Below are positions 14,081 through 25,365 of a stretch of 64,000 nt of DNA, in pieces. Made by a program: the position numbers and the translations under genes. Below the pieces are notes generated by a model, which saw only the letters and a list, made by a program, of their open reading frames with translations, had not been told where the DNA came from and did not search any database. Numbering within the stretch: position 1 is the stretch's first letter; each line of letters starts with the position of its first letter. The DNA comes from Pardosa pseudoannulata (taxonomy: Eukaryota; Arthropoda; Arachnida; Araneae; Lycosidae). The DNA is taken from contig CM063503.1 of the NCBI GenBank assembly GCA_032207245.1, forward strand, positions 102,343,693 to 102,407,692, given 5' to 3'.

Positions 14081-14402
14081 GCAGCATTAATCAAGAATTG
14101 TAGTATGCTGAAAGTCCAAATAGCTCGCACAGTTTATAATAAATAACAATAATACGAATAATAAATAGCTGGTAAATCAATAATAATAATATAAACTGTA
14201 AACTCATTTTATTATTAAACCCATAATAGTACTCAATGTTTCTAGTTATTTATATAAATATTAAAAATTATTTTAAAAGGCAAGGAGAAAATGAAAAAGA
14301 AATCTTTCGACTTGGTAATTATTCATTTGAACAAAAATGTGATGAAACTGATAAATAATAAATCTATAATTCTTTTATATCTTTCTTGGAAATTTTAATA
14401 GT

Positions 14403-14472
<70 letters not shown>

Positions 14473-15778
14473 ATTCTATCTCATTTTATTCTACTTATAA
14501 CGACTTTTGTGTAACTGTAACATTAATTAGAATTGTACGTTTTTATACATGGGATACATATGTGATTTGTAGTAATTAATTAAGTTTGTTTTCTTTTGCT
14601 ATCAATGGTAAAATAAAATTAAAATTTAGAGTCATGATTTATGCATTGATTTTTTTTCTTTTGTTAATTGCAGGTTGAAGGAACTCTTAAGCCAATACAG
14701 CTTCCATTTTAATTTTCAAACTGTACATATTTATTTAAAAGATGTTTCTCTTGATGTTTAATTTCCATATTCTATGCATTTATTGATTTACAAAACTGCA
14801 TTTGTTAGTTTTCCATAAAAAAATATTGTATATTTATAAAATTATAACCTTTTACTTTCCATTTTTGACAAATTCCTCATTTAAATGTTTTTCAAATTAG
14901 TCTTTTATAATAGAATGTTTGGTGTTTTTGTAGAAGGGTAAACAGCTCAGGTTTATAGTATGCATTTTATGTGGTCAAACATAACACAAATAAAGTCTAA
15001 GACTAATAATTTTAATATTTTTGTGGGTATGCATAAATTTATAAATGTTTTTAATAACTTCAGTTAGCATTTTAATTATGGCAGATTTTTGTGTTATTAA
15101 ATTTTGTATATTCAAGGCTGTGGTAGGATTTACCATATCCTCTGTTTGATGTTTCATTGCCTCGGTTTGATTTTTCATCGTTTCAGTCTGAAACATAGTA
15201 TCTTGTTTTTACCAGCTTTGACTGCGCTGTTGCGGATCTATATGCATTATATATTTCTAGGATTTCTCACCTACTTTAAGCTATATTTTCTGCACAGATT
15301 TACACAAATTAAATTCGAACTGCGACTAGAAGCATGCAAACAAATCTACCAAAAGAAGCTTGTTATGATTTACGCACTTCTCTAATAAACAGTTTCAACT
15401 GTCAATAATCGGCGAGTACAACTGTCGGTTTGCTATCGAAAATTCATGAGCTGGACTCATTTCAGGGGAATGTGGCTACCTCGGAGGTGGAGTAGGTTTA
15501 TAATTTTATCCATTATACCAATGGTTCTACTTTTATGCAAATAGTTGCCAGAATATTTAGATGTTTATATCAAAAATCTTATCAAAGAACCCTTTAATTT
15601 GTAGGATATTTTCTTATCTAATGCAGGGGTGAGCAACATGCTTCCCGCTGCATCGTTGTTAAAATAGGAATATTTTACACTCGGACTAATACATAAAATG
15701 TTTAGTGTTAACATATACAAACACAACTGCAAGTAAACGATAAATCTAAAGGCATAAAATTTGGTACAGACGTTCTTC
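14081..15778. repeat. copy 2 of the ~1.7-kb duplicated block
   Basis: Direct repeat of 12252-13990, separated from it by about 90 bp. On the minus strand near 15130-15196 there is a short run of near-heptad repeats (TEAMKHQTEDM, KNQTEAM-like). It sits in both copies and could be a remnant of a retroelement coiled coil, but the frame is short and unsupported. Confidence 0.9.
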
Positions 15779-15892
15779 AAATTTTTAAGGGAATTCTAAC
15801 CAACGATCAAATTCGAGAAGACATACGTGAAGTGCAATGTCACAGAGAACGTCGGACGATTACAGTAGGAAGCTGCCTTTGAATCAGATCCT

Positions 15893-16013
15893 AACCGATG
15901 ACACTATTTGTGGGTATTACATATAGTCTTTAAGCAGTAGGAACCTATTTAATTGGCTCTCGTGTATCCCTAAGTCCCTACCGTAACAATACCCATAGAA
16001 TTCCAAACTAAAT
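15893..16013 (+). repeat. decayed SINE family A fragment
   Basis: Shares CTTTAAGCAGTAGG, a GGCTCTCGTGT-like segment and a final ATTCCAAACTAAAT tail with the better-preserved copies; the tRNA-like head is mostly lost. Confidence 0.5.
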
Positions 16014-16568
16014 TCAAAGGCGAACCAAAGAAATGCGTGTACAATTACTTTTACATGTAGATTTTATTTCATAATTCGTAAACACCAACATAACTCAAAG
16101 GCTGTATGTTAAGTATAACAACGAAGTGAACTTCCAGTCTATAAATACCAAAACTTCACATTTTAATACAGATTTAAATTTAAATATTACAATGGTAACC
16201 ATTTCCTCGTGAAGCACAATTGCCACGTATGATTCAAGTTGGTCAGATCAGGTAAGGAACCTCTAATCTTCGTTTTTTTTTTACCTCTAAAAATACTATC
16301 TTTCATGTATTTGGTCAAACTATTTGAGCTTTATCCAAAAATTGAAATTTTAAGGCTTTTGGTTTCAGTAACTTTCATAGACATTGTTTTTGGTTCACAA
16401 ATGTCCCCAACCTCATTAATTACTTCACCTAAAATGGACCCGCTTTGTAATTACTTAGTTGTCTTACTGGCGTTGAGGTTATACTAAAATTTCACTCCTC
16501 TAAATTCTCTCCTCAGAACAGAAATGTCTATTCGATCATACAAATTAAACTGCTCTCGGGAAGTAAAT

Positions 16569-16574
16569 TTTATT
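16569..16574 (-). terminator. polyadenylation signal AATAAA for the secreted-protein gene
   Basis: AATAAA on the minus strand about 118 nt after the stop codon at 16692, in the expected position for 3'-end processing. Confidence 0.55.
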
Positions 16575-16691
16575 TAGCCTTTTAAATCCAAATCATTTAA
16601 AAACGAAGTACATAAAAACAAAACTTCATACATGTTTTAAAAATTCTTAAAATAACGATAAAATTTCTTTAAGTTCCACTTCATAAGCCAC

Positions 16692-19175
16692 TTAGAGAGT
16701 ACAATCTGGATAAATAAGAGAACAGTTTCCTGTTGACGTTCCTCGAATCATCGCAACAGCAAAACTATCTAAACCAGAAGTGTTGCTGAAAAATAAACAT
16801 TTATATTAATACCATTCCCAATATTTTCACTTTTAAATGTGATAATTAAATATGTTTTTAATTTTATTTCTTAACATTTATATGCTTTCGGATTGCATTT
16901 ATTAGGGTAGTTCTCCAATCTGTAATTAAAGAGCATTCAGAAGTAAGGGATTGACTAGTTAAGGGTACAAGACACTAAAAAAATTTAAAAGCAGAAAAGA
17001 ACATCTTAAAATATTTAGGTGAAAACGCATCATGCAACACAAAAGTAAAATAATCCGCTGGATCGTATTTTATATCCTAAGAGTTCCTGTGGATTTAAAT
17101 AACTCGATTAAGACTAAGATACCGTACTTGAAAGGTATCTGTGGTCACCCTGTTAAACTAATAGTTTCTTCTTCATATTTACCCTGCCCTATTGAGAAAA
17201 AATATTGGATAAAAGTGCGTATAGAGAGGCATACTCTATATGAAAATTATATTCTATTGAAAATCAGATGGGAGGGGGATCTACAAAAATATTTAAGTTT
17301 GTTGCCGCAATTTCAAGTCTTCACTCCTTTAGTAACAAAAATGTCATGCGATTAGTTATTCATGCTTGTAATTAAGGATATTAGAAATTCTATACCAAAA
17401 GTTTTTACTGGTACATACACATTACGACTGCTACTTGGAAACATTAAATACTCCATGAAAATGAGCATGTGTTAAATGTAATAGTAAGGTAAAGTGACTA
17501 GTTAAGAGTTAACAAATGACTTTCTATATAAATAAGATAGGAAATTTAAAGTTAGAATTTTTGACATTGGCAGAAGTTTAATAATAATCGTATATTCTGG
17601 GATGTATTTAATAACGCATACCAAAGCTAGAGTTGGCGACTGTTAAATCTTAGTAGTTTAAGAATTCTCACATTCTTATTCCTTCCATTGGGCCCTAGAT
17701 ATTTTTAAGATAAATGTATATGCTAAATCTAGTTTTAACTTGGTTGCTCAATTTTAGCTTGCCATACCATACCTTCAGAGAGTCGTTCTAATCTTATTTT
17801 TCCATTGTTGTAGAATTTTGAGGCAAGTAGATTCATTTTAAAAAGTGGCTATTCAACTAAAAAGAGTTGAAAACTTTGACATATCACTCTGAAGTATGGA
17901 AATCTTAAATATTTATTTGGTTATCAAACTAACATGTTTTAATTAACGACTGTATTACAAGGTGACTTCAAAAAGGTCAAAAGAAAATCTTGCTTTTACA
18001 TAACTAATCCTAAATACACAACTCGTTTTTATTTCGTTCAGAACAGTCCCAAAATGTTACGATTTATAGTTACAACTGTATCAGTCTACCTACCCCTTAT
18101 ACACATTTCAATTTCAAACCATTCTTTAACAATTTTAGCCTGTTAACAGGGCTCTACATCAAAGGAAGGCTTCTCAATATAAACCTTTTCAGACATATCT
18201 AATAAAGTTACTTTTCTCTGTTTAGAGATTTGTAGGCTAGATCTAAACCGTTTTCTAGGTAATATAGAACTGCAAAACTCTAAAAATAAAAATTCTAGAC
18301 AATTAACATTCTCAGTTTAATTATAAGAGTTTATCAGTAATCGGAGATTTTCAATCGTAGTAATATGATCTATAATTTTATTCATCGCGAACAATTAAAC
18401 TAGACGTTAAGAACCACTAGGAAAGTGTATATAAAATAAATAAATTAAAAAAAAAACTGTACTTTTCCTTGATATTATACTTTTAAACACAATTACGAAC
18501 AATTTTAGTTTTGATAAGCATACAAAATATAATTACTTACCCGATAGTTCTTAGAACACTCGCTACAGTTGGGAAAGTATCTTGTGTGAAACGACCAACT
18601 CTACATAAAAAGCGCTCCATGCAACTGGATTGCAAAGCGAGTGACCAGGTCGCAACCCGACCTTGGACCAATCGGAGTTCATTTGCAAGTCTTCCAGCAA
18701 GCTTTCGAATCCTTGAAGCTGTGTCAGTCACCACATTCACAGTTACATTAGTAATTACGCTCATGACAGGACTAAACTGTATAGAACGCATAACTGCTTC
18801 TGCTACTAATCCGCCTGTGACAGACCTAGCTCCTCGACTTGGTATAATTCCCATTCTTGCGGCTGTTCCTGGAGCAAGCAAAGCAGTACCTGCATAAATT
18901 AAATAAGACATAAATCCAGCGACGAGTAATGGCTTAGAACGAGACAGGGCTGAAGCTGCAATCGTACTAAAAGCTAAAAGCACGCCATCGACGGAACTCA
19001 AAACAGATGTCTGCTGCAGTAATGTGCTTATAAGAGAGAGATATTCTGTCTGACGTGGAGCACGTGTGGGCGTTATTTCAGTCGTATTCCCTTTAACAAA
19101 AGGTGCTTCATCTGATTTGACAGTGTAAAATATTAAGAGAAACCAAATGCATGATACTGTCAGACAGAGCTTCAT
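16692..19175 (-). CDS. secreted protein of unknown function, two coding exons
   Basis: Exon 1 is 19175-18541 and exon 2 is 16785-16692 (minus strand). The donor is ATCGG|GTAAGTAA and the acceptor TTTTTCAG|C; phase 2 joins in frame to give a 242-residue protein. I chose the ATG at 19175 because it opens a clear signal peptide (MKLCLTVSCIWFLLIFYTVKS); the reading frame continues upstream only through non-ATG codons. The mature part has an N-glycosylation motif (NTT), long hydrophobic alpha-helical stretches (about residues 55-95) and four cysteines late in the chain: C185 and C191 in CMERFLC, then C233 and C240 in GNC...YPDC near the C-terminus, probably disulfide-bonded. Similar small secreted arthropod proteins with a C-x-E-R-x-x-C motif and a terminal YPxC exist in my recollection, but no function is known to me. 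A TATA box and AATAAA frame the gene. Confidence 0.8.
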
Positions 19176-19275
19176 GACGACCGATCTTTGCACCCACTAC
19201 AACCCACAATGAAGTAATTGCTAGAAAACAAGTGTAGAGTTAATTTTCATGATGCGCTCAAAAGAGCGTATTAGC

Positions 19276-19283
19276 TTTTTATA
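19276..19283 (-). promoter_or_regulatory. TATA box of the secreted-protein gene
   Basis: TATAAAAA on the minus strand (context GCGTATAAAAAGC), about 100 nt upstream of the chosen ATG, which leaves room for a 5' UTR of about 70 nt. A small dyad, CGCTC-AAAA-GAGCG at 19255-19268, lies just downstream near the expected start site. Confidence 0.6.
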
Positions 19284-19299
19284 CGCATCAACTACGTAA

Positions 19300-19649
19300 C
19301 ATCTTATTTTATAGTTAAGAAATAATTTAGTTACTTTTCATAAATCCTTAAAAAATTAATGTTGTAATTACTTCTTTTATATTTTCTTTTCTTTGGTAGA
19401 TTTTATGAGCACTTGCGGTCAACAAGACTTCACATTATATATCTCGCAATTATTCAGTATTCACTAGCTGTCGGAGTTCTACTTATAAAGAGTTGTGTTT
19501 CCTAAAATAATTCACAAGGAATATAATTTTAAATACAAATTTGACATAGACTTTAACAATAGTTATTGATAAACATTAATAAGAATTTAAACACATCATT
19601 GATAGCCTTAAAAATTAAGCTGAAACTAATTTCTACTTTCGTGTGCATG

Positions 19650-19706
<57 letters not shown>

Positions 19707-19994
19707 AAATCTACAGTAATTTTAAACGAATAAAGTCTAATAACAAATTACTGTGACTAATTTTTTTTTAACTATCGTAAAATATTTTACTAAAACGTAT
19801 CGCAGAAATTGAAATAAAGCGCTAGAATATTTTTAACTTTTATTTTAACAGTAAAAATTCGTAATTTACAGTGGCATTTATTTCTTTTAATCAGTCCGTC
19901 AAAATATAGAAATATGAGAAAATTCTAGAATGTGATATGCTTAGGCCCAGTCTCACCAAAATCTATTAGAACTAATCAGAGATTATCTGACCTA
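19300..19994. other. intergenic with poly(T) tract
   Basis: AT-rich sequence holding a pure run of 51 T at 19652-19702, probably the poly(A) end of a minus-strand retroposon or a homopolymer expansion. At about 19943-19992 is a diverged single end resembling the TIR of the element that starts at 19995. Confidence 0.6.
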
Positions 19995-20116
19995 GGGCCG
20001 GTCTCACCTAAGTCATTTAACAGCTAACCGCGATTAACCCAAGGCGTCAACCAATTCTCCGTTTAAACAGAGATTAATCTCGGTTAGTCGTTAAACAACT
20101 TAGGTAAGACCGGCCC
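19995..20116. mobile_element. short TIR element (MITE), ~40-bp inverted repeats
   Basis: The left arm GGGCCGGTCTCACCTAAGTC...AACCGCGATTAA is mirrored by the right arm TTAATCTCGGTTAGTCG...TAGGTAAGACCGGCCC. The 122-bp unit would fold into a long hairpin. There is no coding capacity; the mobilising family is unknown to me. Confidence 0.7.
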
Positions 20117-20294
20117 ATAGACTGAGTTACAAGGCACCGAAGAGCTTAGATCTATATCCTCGGTTGTAGAACAGGGAAATGTAGCACAATGAGACTGAAA
20201 AGGATTAAAGTTAATTAGAAAACCGTAATTTGGTAACATTCCATACTTCAAACAAAGTACCAAATTTGTCACTCTATGAGTAACAAAAGTTGTT

Positions 20295-21170
20295 CTATAA
20301 ATTCTGGTCTTGGTTTGTTTCATTTTCATATATCACTTTTTCCCGATTATAGCCTAGTTTATCTTCTGTTTTGCCTGCTGATTTATATCTATTGTAAAAA
20401 GCCTTCCTCATAACTCTCAACTTTTTATTCCACCAATTTATAGTTGTCGTTTTCCGTCTTTTCTTTATTCTAAATGAACCTTCACACGCACCTTCAACAG
20501 ATTTAACGAAAATTTTCATAAAAACGTCAATTTTATGTATATTTAAAATAGACCTTAAGTTATTTAAGTTGAAGTTTTCAAAAACCTTACTTTCTTAAAA
20601 CTTTGCAATTCTACCCTTTTTAGTATACCTTGGCAATCGGTCTATCAAAAGTTCACACTAAAGTTAAAAGGTTATATATCTATAATCTGATCCAGTCTCT
20701 TACTCAAGAACAGTCCATCCCTTTATATAGTCAATTAGACTGTGAGAACACAGAGTCATATCTAGATGGCCTGTTTTTTTAGCAGAGTAGTAAGAGAGTG
20801 GATGAGAAACATAAATGAGTATAATTAAGTCGTAAAAAGTGCAAAGATCGATTATTTTATCGCCTCTATGGTCATTATAACCCCAGAGCAAATATTTCGC
20901 GTTAAAATTACCTCCTATAATATGTATAATATTACTGAAAAGGTTCCGACCAGGTTGAAATATCGTTGTCAAAATAGGATGAAAGGAATGAATAGATGGA
21001 GCCCACAGTCAATGGTTGTCTGCAAACTTACGAAAACTGAGTTCAAAAGACTTAATCTCAAAAGTTATAAGATTAGGATTACGTATAATTATTGCTGCAG
21101 ATTTAGCTTGGGACATGAAGATTCGCCAAGAACGAGGAAAACTAAACGGTCTTAAATGCAATGGTGGTTT
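20295..21170 (-). pseudogene. non-LTR retrotransposon endonuclease-domain fragment
   Basis: Minus-strand frames show, in order, the hallmarks of an AP-type endonuclease of an R1/Jockey-like LINE: PRSWRIFMSQAKSAAIIIRN near 21130-21070, then GGNFNAKYLLWGYNDHRGDK (the GDFNA-H/K-LWG motif, near 20915-20860), DMTLCSHSLIDYI...WTVLE near 20750-20700, and the linker WWNKKLRVMRKAF near 20430 that precedes the reverse transcriptase. Frameshifts separate the pieces, the Asp of GDFNA is Asn, and no reverse transcriptase motif follows downstream. It is a truncated, dead copy; the integrase-type element at 21179 begins right at its 5' side. Confidence 0.8.
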
Positions 21171-21178
21171 GGTATATC

Positions 21179-22294
21179 TGTTACTGTGAATGCCCGAAAT
21201 TGGAGAATGTCGACATTCACCTGTGAATGTCGACATACACCAAATACCTCGGTGAAAGAACGAATATTTGATTATATTCTTTTATATTCGGACTATCACC
21301 GGTGTATGTCGAAAATCCCCATGCACAGATGGTGAATGTTAAAAAAAATATTTTTGTTGAGTTTTTAAATCATATTTTATTATTAAAACATATGATATGA
21401 AATCAATAAAGCACATATCATGAAGGAATGCTCCAAAGTTACAGTGTAAATTTCAAAGGAAAATATCGAAGAGGAGTTTCTACTTACTACGTCTTCTATT
21501 AAGCCCTGACTAAACAGCAGAAGTTTATTTCTATTAAAAGAGCGCCCACAAAAGATAATTTTTTAATGCCTGCAACGAAAATGTTACAAACCTCAAAAAA
21601 AAAATTATTCCTGCTCAAATTGATGACACTGTGGGAATACAAGCCCCTGATGTCGACCGTGGTCGTACAAATGGGCCCGAAATGTATTGGCGGTTGTTGG
21701 AATAGACGACTCCGACTTTTATAAATAAGTAAACAAAAATGGTACCCTTAAGCAGATTTATACCCGTAATCAGTTTATATTTTGAAAAGAAAAGTTACTC
21801 TCCATAGATGAGATTTCTTCTCAATAAATGTCGCTGAGAGAAGCCGCTGCAACTGCAGCTAATTTGAGAAGTGGAGCATTTGGCTTTAAACGCTGTCATT
21901 GCAAAAAGAAATGTATCATTATTAAATACTATTGTAAATGCAAGGGACTCTTGTGCAATTCAAATTTATATTACAGTTTAATTTGTTGCAACAAATAAGA
22001 TAGTATAACGTCAATCACATAATTAAGTCAATTATTGGTATTATTTTCTGTTCTAAGAGTGTTCGATTTGTTTTAAGTTCAACAGTTACATGTGCTAATA
22101 CTATAGATTGGACTGAATTACGGAGAAAAAAATATAAACATCCGACATGTTGAACATTCACCATTAGTGCATGGAGAATGTCGACATTTACTGGTGAAAA
22201 TCAGAAATAAGGGTATTTAGCAAATATTTCGGACATACACCAAACGACTGCGTGAATGTTGACATTCTCCAGATTTCGGTCTTTCACAGTAACA
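21179..22294 (+). mobile_element. TIR DNA transposon with integrase-type transposase remnant
   Basis: The ends TGTTACTGTGAA.../...TTCACAGTAACA are inverted repeats that continue for about 160 bp with internal GAATGTCGACATTC-like palindromes, and TATC flanks both sides (possible 4-bp target duplication). Inside, on the plus strand at about 21610-22000, are decayed peptides of the C-terminus of an rve-integrase transposase of the kind annotated as KRBA2-like: VGIQAPDVDRGRT, VLAVVGIDDSDFYK, SLREAAATAANLRS, then a Cys-rich tail (CHCKKKC..., YCKCKGLLCNSN, CCNK). The integrase core itself is deleted and stops interrupt the frame. The assignment rests on recalled family motifs. Confidence 0.7.
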
Positions 22295-23814
22295 TATCCA
22301 CATCCACCGCCGAACTTTAGAACATTATTTCTGTTGTGTGTACACACTACTGTGATATTGCAGGATTTTCAAGATTTTTTACATCAATATATTCAATTTC
22401 AAATTAACTTAAATAGCTATTGTTACATTTTTCAAGCATATATTTCAAAATTACTTAATTTTTACACATTATCCATAATGATTATAGTATTTATTTTTAC
22501 ATCATCACGATAAATAATTCCATTTGGATGTTGTAGCCTTTGGAAATGAGCTTTAAGTTGAAGATTCCGGTCTAGTTATCCCTTGTGCTTGTAAAAAACT
22601 ATTGACATGAGAACGCTTAACCTAACCTAGCTACATTTCCTATAGCTTGATGGATGTTCCTTCATTATATTTTAATATCTTGACTGAACCAACATTTTTA
22701 CTACGCTTAGATTTTTCTTATGATCTCTTTCCTTGGCCCCATGAGCTATCGACTTTTAGGATTATCGATCAACGTGATTCTTTGGGCCTAGCCCTCAGAG
22801 ATTTCTATTAGGGTGTACAATTAATAGCACTAAGAGGGAGAAACTATTAAAAGTGGTAGAGATATCTATGCATATAAAAACGATTTAAGTATTTTAATGT
22901 ACTAGTGCATGTGACTTTTTTCCCCATTTTGGACAATGACCTTAGAAATTTTGAATTTTATTATTATAACCTTAATATTTTTAGTACGAAATTATGAACT
23001 GAAAAAAATAAGCATCATATATGGCTTTTTTAACTATTTTTTCAAAGTACTATAATTACTACTATGTTAGAAACTTCAGTATTCGTAACAAAATAAACAA
23101 GAAAAGCTAATATGTATAACGCACTAAAGTAAAATAGCTTTATATTTAGGTATTAGCATTGGCATGATTTTCGTTTTTTATGCAATCAATGGCTTCTGAT
23201 ATCTCTTAACTGAGCAACAGACTCAATTTCTCATATAATATAAATGAATAAACCCCACTGTTCCTTGCATAAAATTGTTCATTTAATATACTGTTAATTG
23301 ATGATACATAGCAATTGAGAATGGTTCAACTACTTTATCAAAAATGAGATGTAATGCAAAATTTACTCAAGTAAATTATAACACTAAGTTTTAATTATTG
23401 TAAGATATTTATTTTCTATTCAAGGCTGAGAAATTATGAACAAAAGAAAAGTGTAGAGACTCCCCATTATTGTGTACTGTGTTTCCCTTTTCTGACAACG
23501 TTTACTTAAGCTCATTGGATTCACTTTTTATATTATTCATTTGTGAGCTATAATTTCTCTTGTATTTTCTATTCATGTTTAATTAAAAACAAGATTAGGA
23601 ATTTTTGACTTCTAATTCTGAAAATTAAGAAGGGGAGAGTATGCAGGTTACTTCAAGAATTTCAATTAGTTGAAAATCCTGTAACTTTAAAAATTTTAGA
23701 AGTTTTTATTTACTTGGTTTTTCAGTAACTTTGATAACTGTTACAAACTTAGCTTTCAAAAAAATATCTGTGTAATAATAAAATACAACCTTAACTCGTT
23801 TTACTAGTTTCCTA
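22295..23814. other. intergenic, decayed SINE tail only
   Basis: At about 22548-22625 a GAAGATTCCGGTCTAGTTATCCCTTGTG segment resembles the body of SINE family A. Otherwise it is AT-rich with no supported gene. Confidence 0.5.
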
Positions 23815-23985
23815 TCCAGCATAGTACAGCTCTGCTCTTCGGTTCTGGAATCCACAGGTCTGAATCCCTCTGCTGGTATGTTTGCTTGTAGCTATTCGGA
23901 ATCGACTTTATACAGTAGGCCCCCGTCTTGGTAGCCCTTGTGTAGCAAAAAAGTAGACCATGATGCTCAAAACCAAAACCAACCT
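23815..23985 (+). repeat. diverged SINE family A copy
   Basis: Recognisable body (GTAGCTATTCGGAATCGACTT, CAGTAGGCCCCCGTCTTGGTAGCCCTTGTG) and an AAAACCAAAACC tail after AGACCATGATGCTC. The B-box-like segment is TCTGAATCCC; the A box is degraded. Confidence 0.65.
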
Positions 23986-24589
23986 CTATAAGACTTGTAT
24001 ACTTTGGTGCTTGTGACGTTTATAACTTAACTTTTCATTCAATTTAACTCTTTGCAGACAAATGTCGACTATGCGGCATCAGAAAATAATTTTGCTATCA
24101 TTTTGTTTTCAGAAAATGATGTCAATTTTTTTTTTCAATATGGCAAACTTAATTGTTCATATTACTTAGCTGTTAAAGAAACTGATTCTATTATGATACT
24201 TTCCTTTATAAAAATACCATACATATTGAGGATTACTTCGAGAAATTTTACACTCTGAAAAGATACAAGAACTAAAACATACTGGTGTATTCTAAAATAA
24301 TTGTTATTGTTCTTAATAAAGTCTAAAATTTCATTAATTATATTTATGTATTGAACAGTTTAGCATACAATATTGCTTTTTGCTGTAAAATTTGTTTGAC
24401 CTAGTGAGAAGCATACTCAAAAAAGTGCTTAACAGCAAAGAGTTAATAAGCTGTAAAAGAACATAGTTATATTTCAAGAAAAACAAAAATAAAATTTTAA
24501 GAAACTTTAATGATCTTCAATGAACGAACAACACAATTAAAATTTAAAAATTTACAAAACATGCATTTGTTTTACAGAACACATTTTAC

Positions 24590-25030
24590 AGGGGCCCTTT
24601 GGTCATATCATACATCTTGTACCATCTAACCAAACAAATTTAACAGGTTCCCCTCAGGTTGTAGCATATATCCTACACCACCATACCAAACCAAACAAAT
24701 TTACAAGGCATAACCACTATCATTTTACTCATTATTTAAAAAAAAAAGAGAGAAAAATAAAATTTCCTTTGATGTAAAAGAAAAAATTTTACGAGAAACA
24801 CAATATTTTATAACTGACCTATGCAGTTTTACAAAACATGAAAAATATATTTAATATTCATGATGTACAAAATCAAACATATTTAACAGGGCACCTCTGG
24901 TGGTAGCATATATCCTGTATTACTATGATATACAATTTTATGAGAAAGAAAAATTAGCCTTTGTTGTGAAAGTAAAAATTTTAAATTCAACAAATTATTT
25001 CATAACTGATATCTTCAGTTTTACAAAATA
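24590..25030. repeat. diverged tandem repeats downstream of the acetyltransferase gene
   Basis: The motif ACAGG-TTCCCCT/CACCTCTGG-TTGTAGCATATATCCT and its downstream partner ATAACTGA...CAGTTTTACAAAA recur at about 24600-24840 and 24890-25030, giving a period near 250 bp. In the minus-strand gene direction these sit in the presumptive 3' UTR or just beyond it. Function unknown. Confidence 0.55.
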
Positions 25031-25365
25031 TTCTAAATATGTTTTATAAACTATCAAAATATTTATTAACAGAAAGATTTTATTTGACAGTTATGCTTTA
25101 GCAATACAAGGTTACTTATATTTCACAGAAATTAAATTCTGATAAACATCATCTTCAAAACTTATAGTCAATCAATTTACTATTAAACGACTATTTTACT
25201 TGTAGGTACTTTTTATACTCAGTGGGGAGAACAGTGACAATTATGAATAACAGGTGTTTAAAGTTTGTCAGAAATTTAAACTTTAAATGTCAAAAAATGA
25301 TAAGAGCATATGACATAAAACAATAAAAATGGCAAAATATACAAAATTAAAAATGAGGATTATAA

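Noticed and set aside
17032..17355. 107-codon plus-strand frame inside the intron of the secreted-protein gene
   Set aside because: No recognisable motifs, no splice or promoter support, and AT-rich composition like the surrounding intron.
18511..18897. 128-codon plus-strand frame
   Set aside because: Antisense shadow of the secreted-protein exon at 18541-19175, which has splice sites and a signal peptide.
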